A stretch of 5,073 nucleotides of DNA. Source: Actinomycetota bacterium (lineage in GTDB: Bacteria > Actinomycetota > Geothermincolia > Fen-727 > Anoxymicrobiaceae). The position numbers were made by a program, and so were the translations under genes. A model generated the notes under the pieces. That model ran no database searches. It saw nothing but the letters and a program-made list of their open reading frames with translations, and was not told the origin of the DNA. Below, in pieces: positions 1-5,025 of this stretch. Numbering within the stretch: position 1 is the stretch's first letter; every line of letters starts with the position of its first letter. The stretch lies in contig JAHIPE010000048.1 of assembly GCA_018894655.1 (NCBI GenBank), positions 1 to 5,073 on the forward strand, given 5' to 3'.

Positions 1-1
1 C

Positions 2-844
2 CAGGCGTTTCGTGAGGGCCTCGCCGAGGAGCAGGACACCGAGCGGTGGGATAGCGACACGGAGCAGGTGGCCGAGGTGGTATACGGGGGGCTCCTGTCC
101 TGTGTCGACGACGAACTCTACCTGCAGGAGTTCCTTCCGTTCGGCTCCATCTACAGGCTCACCGGTGAGAGGGCGGTGCAACTGAGGCATCAGAAGGTCC
201 CGATAGAAAACGTGATGGAGGAGCAAATACTCCTGCGTAACGTTTTCTGGGAGTTCCGCCGCTCGAGGCCGGAGAAGGTCCACGATTTCGCCGTGGAGAA
301 AAGGGTCTGCCAGTGCTTCAACAGCATCTTGCAGGCCACCGTCCAGGCGTATCAGACGAAGGAACCCACCATGGACGTGCTTGATCCCCTGAGGGACCAG
401 GCAACCGGGGTTTTCAACTCGATGTACTTCATGACTCGCCTGGAGGAGGAGGTTAGACGCTCGGAGAGGTATATGCGCGAAGTTACCGTGGCGCTGTTCG
501 AGATTAGATCGAAGTTCCCGGAGGATTCCCCGGAGGAGATGGAGCTGATGAGGGCGGTGGCGCGGGTGTTGCGCAGGAACTCACGCGGGTCGGACTTCCT
601 TGCCCGGGTGGAGCACGGGAAGTTCGGTATGCTTCTCCCCGAGACCCGGGCCGATGACGCCGTCCGGGCCACCGGGAGACTGAAGTCCCAGGTCACCGAG
701 TACCTGGCAAGCATCGGTGAGAGATACGAGGAAGTTAGCGTGGGGATGGGCCTTGCCTCGTACCCCGAGCATGGCGAAGAGGGCAACGTACTGATGCAGG
801 AGGCGACCGAGAGCATCATGAGGGGGGCAATGCAGGGGGACTGA
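2..844 (+). CDS. Partial signalling protein: RsbRD-like N-terminal sensory region plus degenerate GGDEF domain
   Basis: The reading frame is open from base 2 to the TGA at 842-844, so the gene most likely begins upstream of the window. A GTG at base 68 has only a weak GGAG three bases before it. The N-terminal half (to about base 360) is helical and carries the pattern 'R...VPIENVMEEQILLRNVFWEF', resembling the sensory region found in RsbRD N-terminal-like proteins. From about base 395 a GGDEF fold follows: DQATGVFN matches the usual D.LTG..N, then YFMTRLEEEV, and the end SVGMGLASYPEHGEEG matches the conserved S.G.A.YP..G. The signature motif at 611-625 is EHGKF instead of GG(D/E)EF, and the metal-binding DID of helix 1 is replaced by FEI, so diguanylate cyclase activity is very unlikely. 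RGSD (584-595) lies five residues before the motif, where the c-di-GMP inhibitory site RxxD normally sits. The role is probably non-catalytic signalling in the cytoplasm. Fold assignment is firm, ligand unknown. Confidence 0.88.
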   Translation, partial: QAFREGLAEEQDTERWDSDTEQVAEVVYGGLLSCVDDELYLQEFLPFGSIYRLTGERAVQLRHQKVPIENVMEEQILLRNVFWEFRRSRPEKVHDFAVEKRVCQCFNSILQATVQAYQTKEPTMDVLDPLRDQATGVFNSMYFMTRLEEEVRRSERYMREVTVALFEIRSKFPEDSPEEMELMRAVARVLRRNSRGSDFLARVEHGKFGMLLPETRADDAVRATGRLKSQVTEYLASIGERYEEVSVGMGLASYPEHGEEGNVLMQEATESIMRGAMQGD

Positions 845-852
845 TATCCCCC
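835..852 (+). promoter_or_regulatory. Perfect 6-bp stem-loop spanning a stop codon, just before hisC
   Basis: GGGGGA (835-840) and TCCCCC (847-852) are exact inverted complements separated by the six bases CTGATA, which contain the TGA stop of the upstream gene (842-844). The hairpin ends ten bases before the ATG of hisC. Its left arm is the only purine-rich, Shine-Dalgarno-like stretch near that start. No T-run follows, so it is not a classical terminator. A role in translational coupling or mRNA processing is inference, and chance is possible in GC-rich DNA. Confidence 0.35.
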
Positions 853-862
853 GGCTGTAGTG

Positions 863-1957
863 ATGGATTTCCGAGATATCGCCCGGGAGGAGATAAAGGA
901 CCTCCCTGTGTACAGCCCCGGTATGGATATAGACGACGTGAAGCGGCGGTACGGGGTCGAGGAGGTAATCAAGCTGGCCTCCAACGAGAACCCCGTCGGG
1001 CCCTCGCCGCTCGCGGTTGGAGCGGTCCACCGGGCGGTCGCGGATATGTCGCTGTACCCCGACAGCTCCTGCGCCGAGCTACGCCGGCGGCTGTCGGAGA
1101 AGCTTGGTGTCGAGCCCGAGAGGTTGCTGTTCGGCAACGGGACCGACGAGATAATCGACCTGATATTCCTGGCGTTCTTCAACCCGGGGGACGGCGCGGT
1201 GATGGGTGACCCCACGTTCTCGTCGTATTTCCTCACAGGGATGACCGTGGGCGCCCGCATCGTCTACGTGCCGCTCAGGGATTTCGGACATCATCCCGAG
1301 GAGATGCTGGGCGCGGTTGATGAGAGCACCAGGGCGCTGTTCGTGGGAACGCCACACAACCCCACCGGGACCATCTGCACCACGGCCGAGTTCGAGCGGA
1401 TGCTGGCCGGGCTGCCACCGGAGGTCATCCTGGTCTGGGACGAGGCGTACTGCGAGTACGTGGACGACCCGGAGTACCCCCAGAGCATCCCTTACCTCGA
1501 GCGGTACCCCAACCTCGTGGTCCTGAGGACGTTCTCCAAGATATACGGCCTTGCGGGCCTGAGGGTAGGGTACGCGGTGGCAGACCCGCAGGTTGTGGAT
1601 ATGCTGGAGCGGGTCAGGCCGCCGTTCAACGTGAATCGGCTGGCGCAGGCAGCGGCGGCGGCCGCCCTGGAAGACTCCGCTCACCTGGAGAAGAGCCGGG
1701 AGGTGAACGCCCTGGGGAAGCGGTACCTGGCTGAAGAGCTTGACCGGCTGGGCATGAGGCCGGTGCCCACCCAGGCGAACTTCATGCTGTTCCGATACGA
1801 CCACCTGACCGGGAACCTCGCGGCAAGGCTGCTCGAGAAAGGCATAATCGTGCGGGACGGCGCCGCCCTGGGTTACCCCGGATACATCCGACTGACAGTA
1901 GGGACGCCGGAGCAGAACCAGGCGGTCATAGGAGCGATAGAGGAGATAGTCAGTTGA
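863..1957 (+). CDS. hisC: Histidinol-phosphate aminotransferase (HisC-type, PLP fold type I)
   Basis: This is a complete 364-residue class I/II aminotransferase, the normal length for HisC. The enzyme transaminates imidazole-acetol phosphate with glutamate to L-histidinol phosphate in histidine synthesis; several family members also act on phenylpyruvate or hydroxyphenylpyruvate. Visible signatures in order are SNENPVGPSP (substrate and cofactor entry), NGTDEIIDL, GDPTFSSY, HNPTG with Asn166, DEAYCEY with Asp193 (pairs with the pyridine nitrogen), TFSKIYGLAGLRVGY with Lys226 as the Schiff-base lysine and Arg234 as phosphate ligand, and IRLTVGT with Arg343 for the carboxylate. I chose ATG 863 because the 14 residues before LPVYSPG match the usual HisC N-terminus. 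GTG 860 directly precedes it and is an alternative. There is no good Shine-Dalgarno sequence, so coupling to the upstream gene (18-base gap) is likely. No other histidine gene is visible, so substrate preference is not settled by context. Confidence 0.94.
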   Translation: MDFRDIAREEIKDLPVYSPGMDIDDVKRRYGVEEVIKLASNENPVGPSPLAVGAVHRAVADMSLYPDSSCAELRRRLSEKLGVEPERLLFGNGTDEIIDLIFLAFFNPGDGAVMGDPTFSSYFLTGMTVGARIVYVPLRDFGHHPEEMLGAVDESTRALFVGTPHNPTGTICTTAEFERMLAGLPPEVILVWDEAYCEYVDDPEYPQSIPYLERYPNLVVLRTFSKIYGLAGLRVGYAVADPQVVDMLERVRPPFNVNRLAQAAAAAALEDSAHLEKSREVNALGKRYLAEELDRLGMRPVPTQANFMLFRYDHLTGNLAARLLEKGIIVRDGAALGYPGYIRLTVGTPEQNQAVIGAIEEIVS

Positions 1958-1963
1958 CAGACA

Positions 1964-1970
1964 GAGGGGG
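1964..1970 (+). promoter_or_regulatory. Shine-Dalgarno GAGGGGG that selects the TTG start at 1978
   Basis: GAGGGGG lies seven bases before TTG 1978, a good spacing. It falls inside the coding sequence that would result if translation began at the earlier in-frame TTG 1954, which overlaps the hisC stop. Starting at 1978 gives the N-terminus M-RATIVIPSYWGR, which puts the first beta strand of the GT-A fold right at the start, as is usual. The site therefore decides the start of the next gene. Confidence 0.7.
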
Positions 1971-1977
1971 ACGAGCC

Positions 1978-3201
1978 TTGCGGGCAACGATAGTCATTCC
2001 ATCCTACTGGGGCCGTTCGGGGGCGGAGATGCCGAACCCGAAGGACGCGGTGTACGACCACCCCACACCGCTGGACGCGCCGGGGACCCTGGGCCGCGCG
2101 TTAGGTAGCATCGCGGAGTTGGAGAACCGGGAGTTCAACGTCGTCGTTCTGGCCGTGGCGACCAGCCCGGAAATCGCGGAAGCGGTGGAGGAGAAGGTGA
2201 AGAGCATAGTCGCCCCCTACCGCAGGCACTTTCCGGTGACGTGTCTCTCCTACTCGTTCATGCGGCGCCTCGAGTCCCGGCTTGCCGAGGAGGCCGAGTC
2301 CACCGGCGGTGAGAACCTGACCTGGATGGTTTCCCTCCTGGGGTACTCCAACATCCGCAACATGTGCGTCATCGCGGCACAGCTCGCGCGCTCGGAGGTG
2401 GCGGTGCTGTTCGACGACGACGAGGTGTACGAGGACCATGGGTACCTTGACAAGGTGTTCGAGAACATCGGGGGGGAGCACGAGGGCAAGTTCGTCGGCG
2501 CGATCGCCGGCTACTACCTCCGACCCGAGGGCGGGTATCTCCTGCCGCTCTCCAAGGACTGGTGGATGGCGGAGTGGCCGGCGGTTGTCACCATGAACCA
2601 GGCTTTCAGCATAATCGGCGAGGGTCCCCGGCTACAGGTTACCCCGTTCGTGTTCGGGGGCAACATGATCATCCACCGTGACGTGTTTCACCGGATACCG
2701 TTCGACCCCAACGTTCGGCGCGGGGAGGACATCGATTACCTGGTCAACTGCAAGTTCTTCGGGATAGACTTCCTGCTGGACAGGGAGCTCTCCATCCTGC
2801 ATCTTCCCCCCGAGAAGACCGCCCCGGACTGGCGGCGGTTAAGGGAGGACATCTACCGTTTCATATACCAGAGGGCGAAGCTACGTGCCCAGGTCCCGGC
2901 CGAGGGCCTGCGCACGGTGACGGTGGAGGAGCTGGACCCGTACCCGGGGCGCTTCACGAGGGATGACCTGGAGGAGATGATATTCCGGACGTCGGTGCTC
3001 ATGGGGCTGCGGCACATGGAGATGAAGGACAAGCTCGGCTTCGACGAGAGCTTGAATAACATCTACCTGGCCCGCTTCGACGCGTCTCCCAAGACCGACC
3101 CGTTCAGGTGGTTCCTGGATTACCAGGTCCACTGGAAGGGGCTCATGGAGTTCCTGGGAAAGGATAGGGTGTTATCGGAGGAGCTGCTTGGCAGCATGTA
3201 G
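1978..3201 (+). CDS. GT-A fold glycosyltransferase with FDDDE and RGED motifs, substrate unknown
   Basis: This is a 407-residue soluble protein with no signal peptide or membrane segment. The N-terminus ATIVIPSYWGR is the first strand of a nucleotide-sugar-binding GT-A fold. Asp146-Asp147-Asp148-Glu149 (FDDDE, bases 2413-2424) is the metal and nucleotide-sugar DxD motif, preceded by GYSNIRNMCV, like the N..RN segment of GT2-type enzymes. FGGNMIIHRDVF and RRGEDIDYL (Glu250-Asp251) form the acceptor-side and catalytic acidic region, and His275 in LHLPP is placed like the C-terminal metal-ligand histidine of GT-A enzymes. Residues from about 285 to 407 are a mostly helical tail. TTG 1978 was chosen for its Shine-Dalgarno; starting at TTG 1954 would add eight residues. 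The gene is 20 bases after hisC and 32 before the next glycosyltransferase, so an operon is likely. Donor and acceptor cannot be read from sequence. Context suggests a glycerate- or sugar-linked acceptor, which is inference. Confidence 0.88.
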   Translation: MRATIVIPSYWGRSGAEMPNPKDAVYDHPTPLDAPGTLGRALGSIAELENREFNVVVLAVATSPEIAEAVEEKVKSIVAPYRRHFPVTCLSYSFMRRLESRLAEEAESTGGENLTWMVSLLGYSNIRNMCVIAAQLARSEVAVLFDDDEVYEDHGYLDKVFENIGGEHEGKFVGAIAGYYLRPEGGYLLPLSKDWWMAEWPAVVTMNQAFSIIGEGPRLQVTPFVFGGNMIIHRDVFHRIPFDPNVRRGEDIDYLVNCKFFGIDFLLDRELSILHLPPEKTAPDWRRLREDIYRFIYQRAKLRAQVPAEGLRTVTVEELDPYPGRFTRDDLEEMIFRTSVLMGLRHMEMKDKLGFDESLNNIYLARFDASPKTDPFRWFLDYQVHWKGLMEFLGKDRVLSEELLGSM

Positions 3202-3233
3202 ATCTGCTGGAGGGCGCCGACGGCGATGGTTCC

Positions 3234-4469
3234 TTGACGGTTCTAGAGAAAGCAATCATCGATGAGGTCGAGCTAATCGGCAAGGCCGATATCCTCGTTG
3301 GAATCCCGTCCTTTCGCAACGCCGATACCATAGCCCACGTGGTGAGGCAGGCGGCCGCCGGGCTGGTGGAGTACTTTCCGGGACTGAGGCCGGTGCTTAT
3401 CAACTCCGACGGGGGCTCTACAGACCATACCCGCGACGTGGTGCTCTCAACCGAAGTACCGCGGGTGGTACACAAGATAGTCACCCCTTACAGGGGCGTC
3501 GCCGGGAAAGGGAGCGCCTTCCACACCATCTTCGAGGTAGCGGCGCGCCTGGGGGTCAGGGTGTGTATAGTGGTTGACTCCGACCTGCGCAGCATCACCC
3601 CGGAGTGGATGAAGTTCCTGGGAACGCCGGTCCTGGAGGGGGAGTTCGATTTCGCAACCCCGCATTACCTGCGGTACAAGCACGACGGCACCATCACCAA
3701 CGCCCTGGCCTACCCATTGACCAGGGCCCTCTACGGGATGAGGATCCGGCAGCCCATAGGTGGCGATTTCGGTTTTTCCGGGAAACTCGCGGCGGCGTAC
3801 CTGGAGAGGGATGTGTGGGAAACGGATATCGCCAGGTTCGGCATCGACATCTGGATGACAACCATGGCCATCGCCGAGGGGTTCAAGATCTGCCAGGCGT
3901 GCATGGGGCTGAAGCTGCACAACGACAAGGACCCGGGCAGCGACCTGGGGGCGATGTTCAACCAGGTGGTAGGGACGGTGTTCGAGCTGATGGGCAACTA
4001 CGAGGGGAACTGGATGGAGGTGGACGGCTCGGTGCCGGCACCGGTCCTGGGGGAGGAGTGCGAGCTGGAGCCCGAGGGCGCGGAGGCGTCGTTCGAGAAC
4101 CTCATAGACCACTTCCATATCGGTTACGATATGCTGAAGGACGTCTGGCGGGGGATACTGAGAAGGGAGAACTACCAGGAGGTCGAGAGGGCCTATGAGC
4201 TGTCCGACGAGGAGTTCGAGTTCACATGCGGCCTGTGGGTCCGGGTGGTGTACGACTTCGCCATCTTCTGCAACTTCGGTCCCCTGGACCCGGACGTGGT
4301 CGTCGACGCCCTTACTCCCCTGTTCTGTGCCTACACCGCGCACTTCGTCAGGAAGACCGAGCACCTGACCTCCTTTGAGGCGGAGATAGAGGTAGAGCGC
4401 ACCGCCGAGACGTTCGAGGCGCTGAAGGAGTATCTGCGCTACTACTGGAGCCTCGCCCGGCCGCCTTGA
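3234..4469 (+). CDS. Glucosylglycerate/mannosylglycerate synthase-like glycosyltransferase (GT78/GT81-like)
   Basis: This 411-residue cytosolic retaining-type GT-A enzyme belongs to the group that transfers glucose or mannose from a nucleotide sugar to D-glycerate or 3-phosphoglycerate, making compatible solutes. After GKADILVGIPSFRN, residues PYRGVAGKGSAF (Lys92) form the nucleotide-contacting loop. VDSD (Asp115, Asp117) is the DxD metal motif. QPIGGDFGFSG (Asp178) matches the QPLGGE acceptor loop of Rhodothermus mannosylglycerate synthase as I recall it, FGID (Asp205) matches its WGID, and His229 in LKLHNDKDPG matches its metal-ligand histidine. The helical C-terminal region also resembles that enzyme. 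The closest functional type by recollection is the single-step glucosylglycerate synthase described in Persephonella, and no dedicated phosphatase gene is adjacent. The start is odd: TTG 3234 is the first usable codon in frame, but the nearest GGAGGG (3209-3214) is 19 bases away. The family is confident; whether glucose or mannose, glycerate or phosphoglycerate, is not. Confidence 0.88.
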   Translation: MTVLEKAIIDEVELIGKADILVGIPSFRNADTIAHVVRQAAAGLVEYFPGLRPVLINSDGGSTDHTRDVVLSTEVPRVVHKIVTPYRGVAGKGSAFHTIFEVAARLGVRVCIVVDSDLRSITPEWMKFLGTPVLEGEFDFATPHYLRYKHDGTITNALAYPLTRALYGMRIRQPIGGDFGFSGKLAAAYLERDVWETDIARFGIDIWMTTMAIAEGFKICQACMGLKLHNDKDPGSDLGAMFNQVVGTVFELMGNYEGNWMEVDGSVPAPVLGEECELEPEGAEASFENLIDHFHIGYDMLKDVWRGILRRENYQEVERAYELSDEEFEFTCGLWVRVVYDFAIFCNFGPLDPDVVVDALTPLFCAYTAHFVRKTEHLTSFEAEIEVERTAETFEALKEYLRYYWSLARPP

Positions 4470-4495
4470 TAAGATTACGTTTATAGGCACAACCT

Positions 4496-4501
4496 GGAGG
4501 G
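4496..4501 (+). promoter_or_regulatory. Shine-Dalgarno GGAGGG of the zinc-ribbon membrane protein gene
   Basis: GGAGGG ends three bases before ATG 4505 and directly abuts ATG 4502. The short spacing favours ATG 4505 as start. The 32 bases between the previous stop and this site form a noticeably AT-rich pocket (GATTACGTTTATAG) in an otherwise GC-rich window, but I cannot fit a -35/-10 pair with normal spacing to it. Confidence 0.55.
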
Positions 4502-4504
4502 ATG

Positions 4505-4876
4505 ATGGAGAGCACTTCCGATGGTATGACGCTGGGCCTGGTTATAGTCTGGCTGGCGGCACTGGCGGTGAACGTTCTTATCGGTTACTGGGCGGGCAAG
4601 GTCGGTCAGCGAAACGGCCGCAGCTTCGCGCTCTGCTTCTGCCTTGGGTTTTTCCTGGGGCTCATCGGCGTGCTGGTGGTATACCTGATAGGCCCCGGAT
4701 ACGATTCGAGGCCGGCTCCTTACGGGGTGGCGCCGCCGCCCGGCTACGGCCCTCCGCCCGACCCTCATCAGCAGCGCACCAGGGTCTGCGGGCAATGCGG
4801 GAAACTCGTGGAAGGAAGCGCGAGGTTCTGCGGGTACTGTGGGGCGCAGGTGGCCGGGCCGGCCCCACGGAGGTAG
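4505..4876 (+). CDS. Small two-TM membrane protein with C-terminal zinc ribbon
   Basis: This is a 123-residue protein of unknown function. Residues 10-31 (LGLVIVWLAALAVNVLIGYW) and 41-63 (FALCFCLGFFLGLIGVLVVY) are hydrophobic enough to span the membrane, joined by a basic loop, GKVGQRNGRS. This resembles the short membrane module with a KGRS-like loop seen in many small bacterial proteins. A Pro/Gly/Tyr-rich linker (64-87) follows, then a zinc ribbon with Cys95, Cys98, Cys109 and Cys112 in the order CGQCG...FCGYCG, as in zinc-ribbon domains of the 'zinc_ribbon_2' kind. With a short basic loop between the helices, both termini would lie on the same side; the charge rule puts the loop, not the tails, in the cytoplasm, whereas zinc ribbons are usually cytoplasmic, so topology is uncertain. 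ATG 4502 is the alternative start. The gene is 35 bases after the glycosyltransferase and is probably co-transcribed, but nothing ties it functionally to sugar synthesis. Confidence 0.82.
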   Translation: MESTSDGMTLGLVIVWLAALAVNVLIGYWAGKVGQRNGRSFALCFCLGFFLGLIGVLVVYLIGPGYDSRPAPYGVAPPPGYGPPPDPHQQRTRVCGQCGKLVEGSARFCGYCGAQVAGPAPRR

Positions 4877-4890
4877 TCGGCGGTTGTACA

Positions 4891-4952
4891 TCACTAGCAC
4901 CAGTTCCTGGTCCTTAGTGCCCCGTCCGTGATCCTAAGTACCCCGTTCCATA
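4891..4952 (+). repeat. Three degenerate tandem repeats of 20-21 bases
   Basis: The best pair is TCCTTAGTGCCCCGT at 4911-4925 and TCCTAAGTACCCCGT at 4932-4946, 13 of 15 bases alike and exactly 21 bases apart, both followed by a YCC-type ending. A third, weaker copy starts at 4891 (TCACTAGCACCAGTTCC), 20 bases earlier, and overlaps the stem-loop described separately. The 21-base period equals two helical turns. It could be a set of binding sites or the edge of a dispersed intergenic repeat. Two copies are clear, the third is marginal. Confidence 0.5.
4892..4919 (+). terminator. Long stem-loop 15 bases after the last stop codon, without a U-tract
   Basis: CACTAG (4892-4897) pairs with TTAGTG (4914-4919) including one G-U. 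After a small one-by-two internal loop, ACCAG (4899-4903) pairs exactly with CTGGT (4907-4911) around a TTC loop. The position directly after the last gene of the cluster suggests a transcription terminator or 3'-end stabiliser. No run of T follows (CCCCGTCC instead), so it would be a U-less, I-shaped terminator as claimed for some high-GC bacteria. The function is inference, the structure is visible. Confidence 0.4.
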
Positions 4953-4960
4953 AATACGCT

Positions 4961-4980
4961 TGCATTCGAACGTCGATGCA
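4961..4980. repeat. Imperfect inverted repeat TGCA(T)TCGA / TCGATGCA
   Basis: TGCATTCGA (4961-4969) and TCGATGCA (4973-4980) are complementary over eight base pairs with a single bulged T, around the loop ACG. It may be a protein-binding palindrome or an RNA hairpin. An AT-rich pocket (CATAAATAC, 4949-4957) lies just before it. Confidence 0.45.
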
Positions 4981-5010
4981 TCCGCACCTGCCGCGTTCCG
5001 CTCCCTCGCG

Positions 5011-5025
5011 GTACTCACGGAGTAC
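5011..5025. repeat. Perfect inverted repeat GTACTC-ACG-GAGTAC
   Basis: Six exactly complementary bases flank a three-base centre, ACG, the same centre as in the inverted repeat at 4961-4980. Both stretches lie in the gene-free tail of the window, which looks like structured intergenic or repeat DNA that continues past the window edge. Confidence 0.45.

Noticed and set aside
1954..1959. TTGACA, identical to a sigma-70 -35 consensus, at the hisC stop
   Set aside because: No -10 hexamer lies 16-18 bases downstream, and the bases are fully explained by the hisC stop codon region.
1079..1987. Long open frame on the - strand opposite hisC
   Set aside because: It is the antisense shadow of hisC, which has all catalytic residues in order; the antisense product is His/Arg/Gln/Pro-rich and domainless.
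3605..4198. 197-codon + strand frame inside the second glycosyltransferase
   Set aside because: Out-of-frame shadow rich in Gly/Arg, without any conserved motif.
4466..4486. TTGATA and TTTATA as an internal promoter before the zinc-ribbon gene
   Set aside because: The two hexamers are only eight bases apart, so they cannot be a -35/-10 pair; an archaeal TATA box reading is not supported by the rest of the window.
3447..4490. 347-codon open frame on the - strand opposite the second glycosyltransferase
   Set aside because: Codon-bias mirror of a real gene with clear motifs; no domain and no ribosome binding site on the - strand.
4850..4867. GC-rich palindrome (GTGG...CCAC around GGCCGGGCCGGCC) at the 3' end of the last gene as a terminator
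   Set aside because: The stem is short and bulged, lies within the coding sequence and has no T-run; the hairpin at 4892-4919 is a better candidate.
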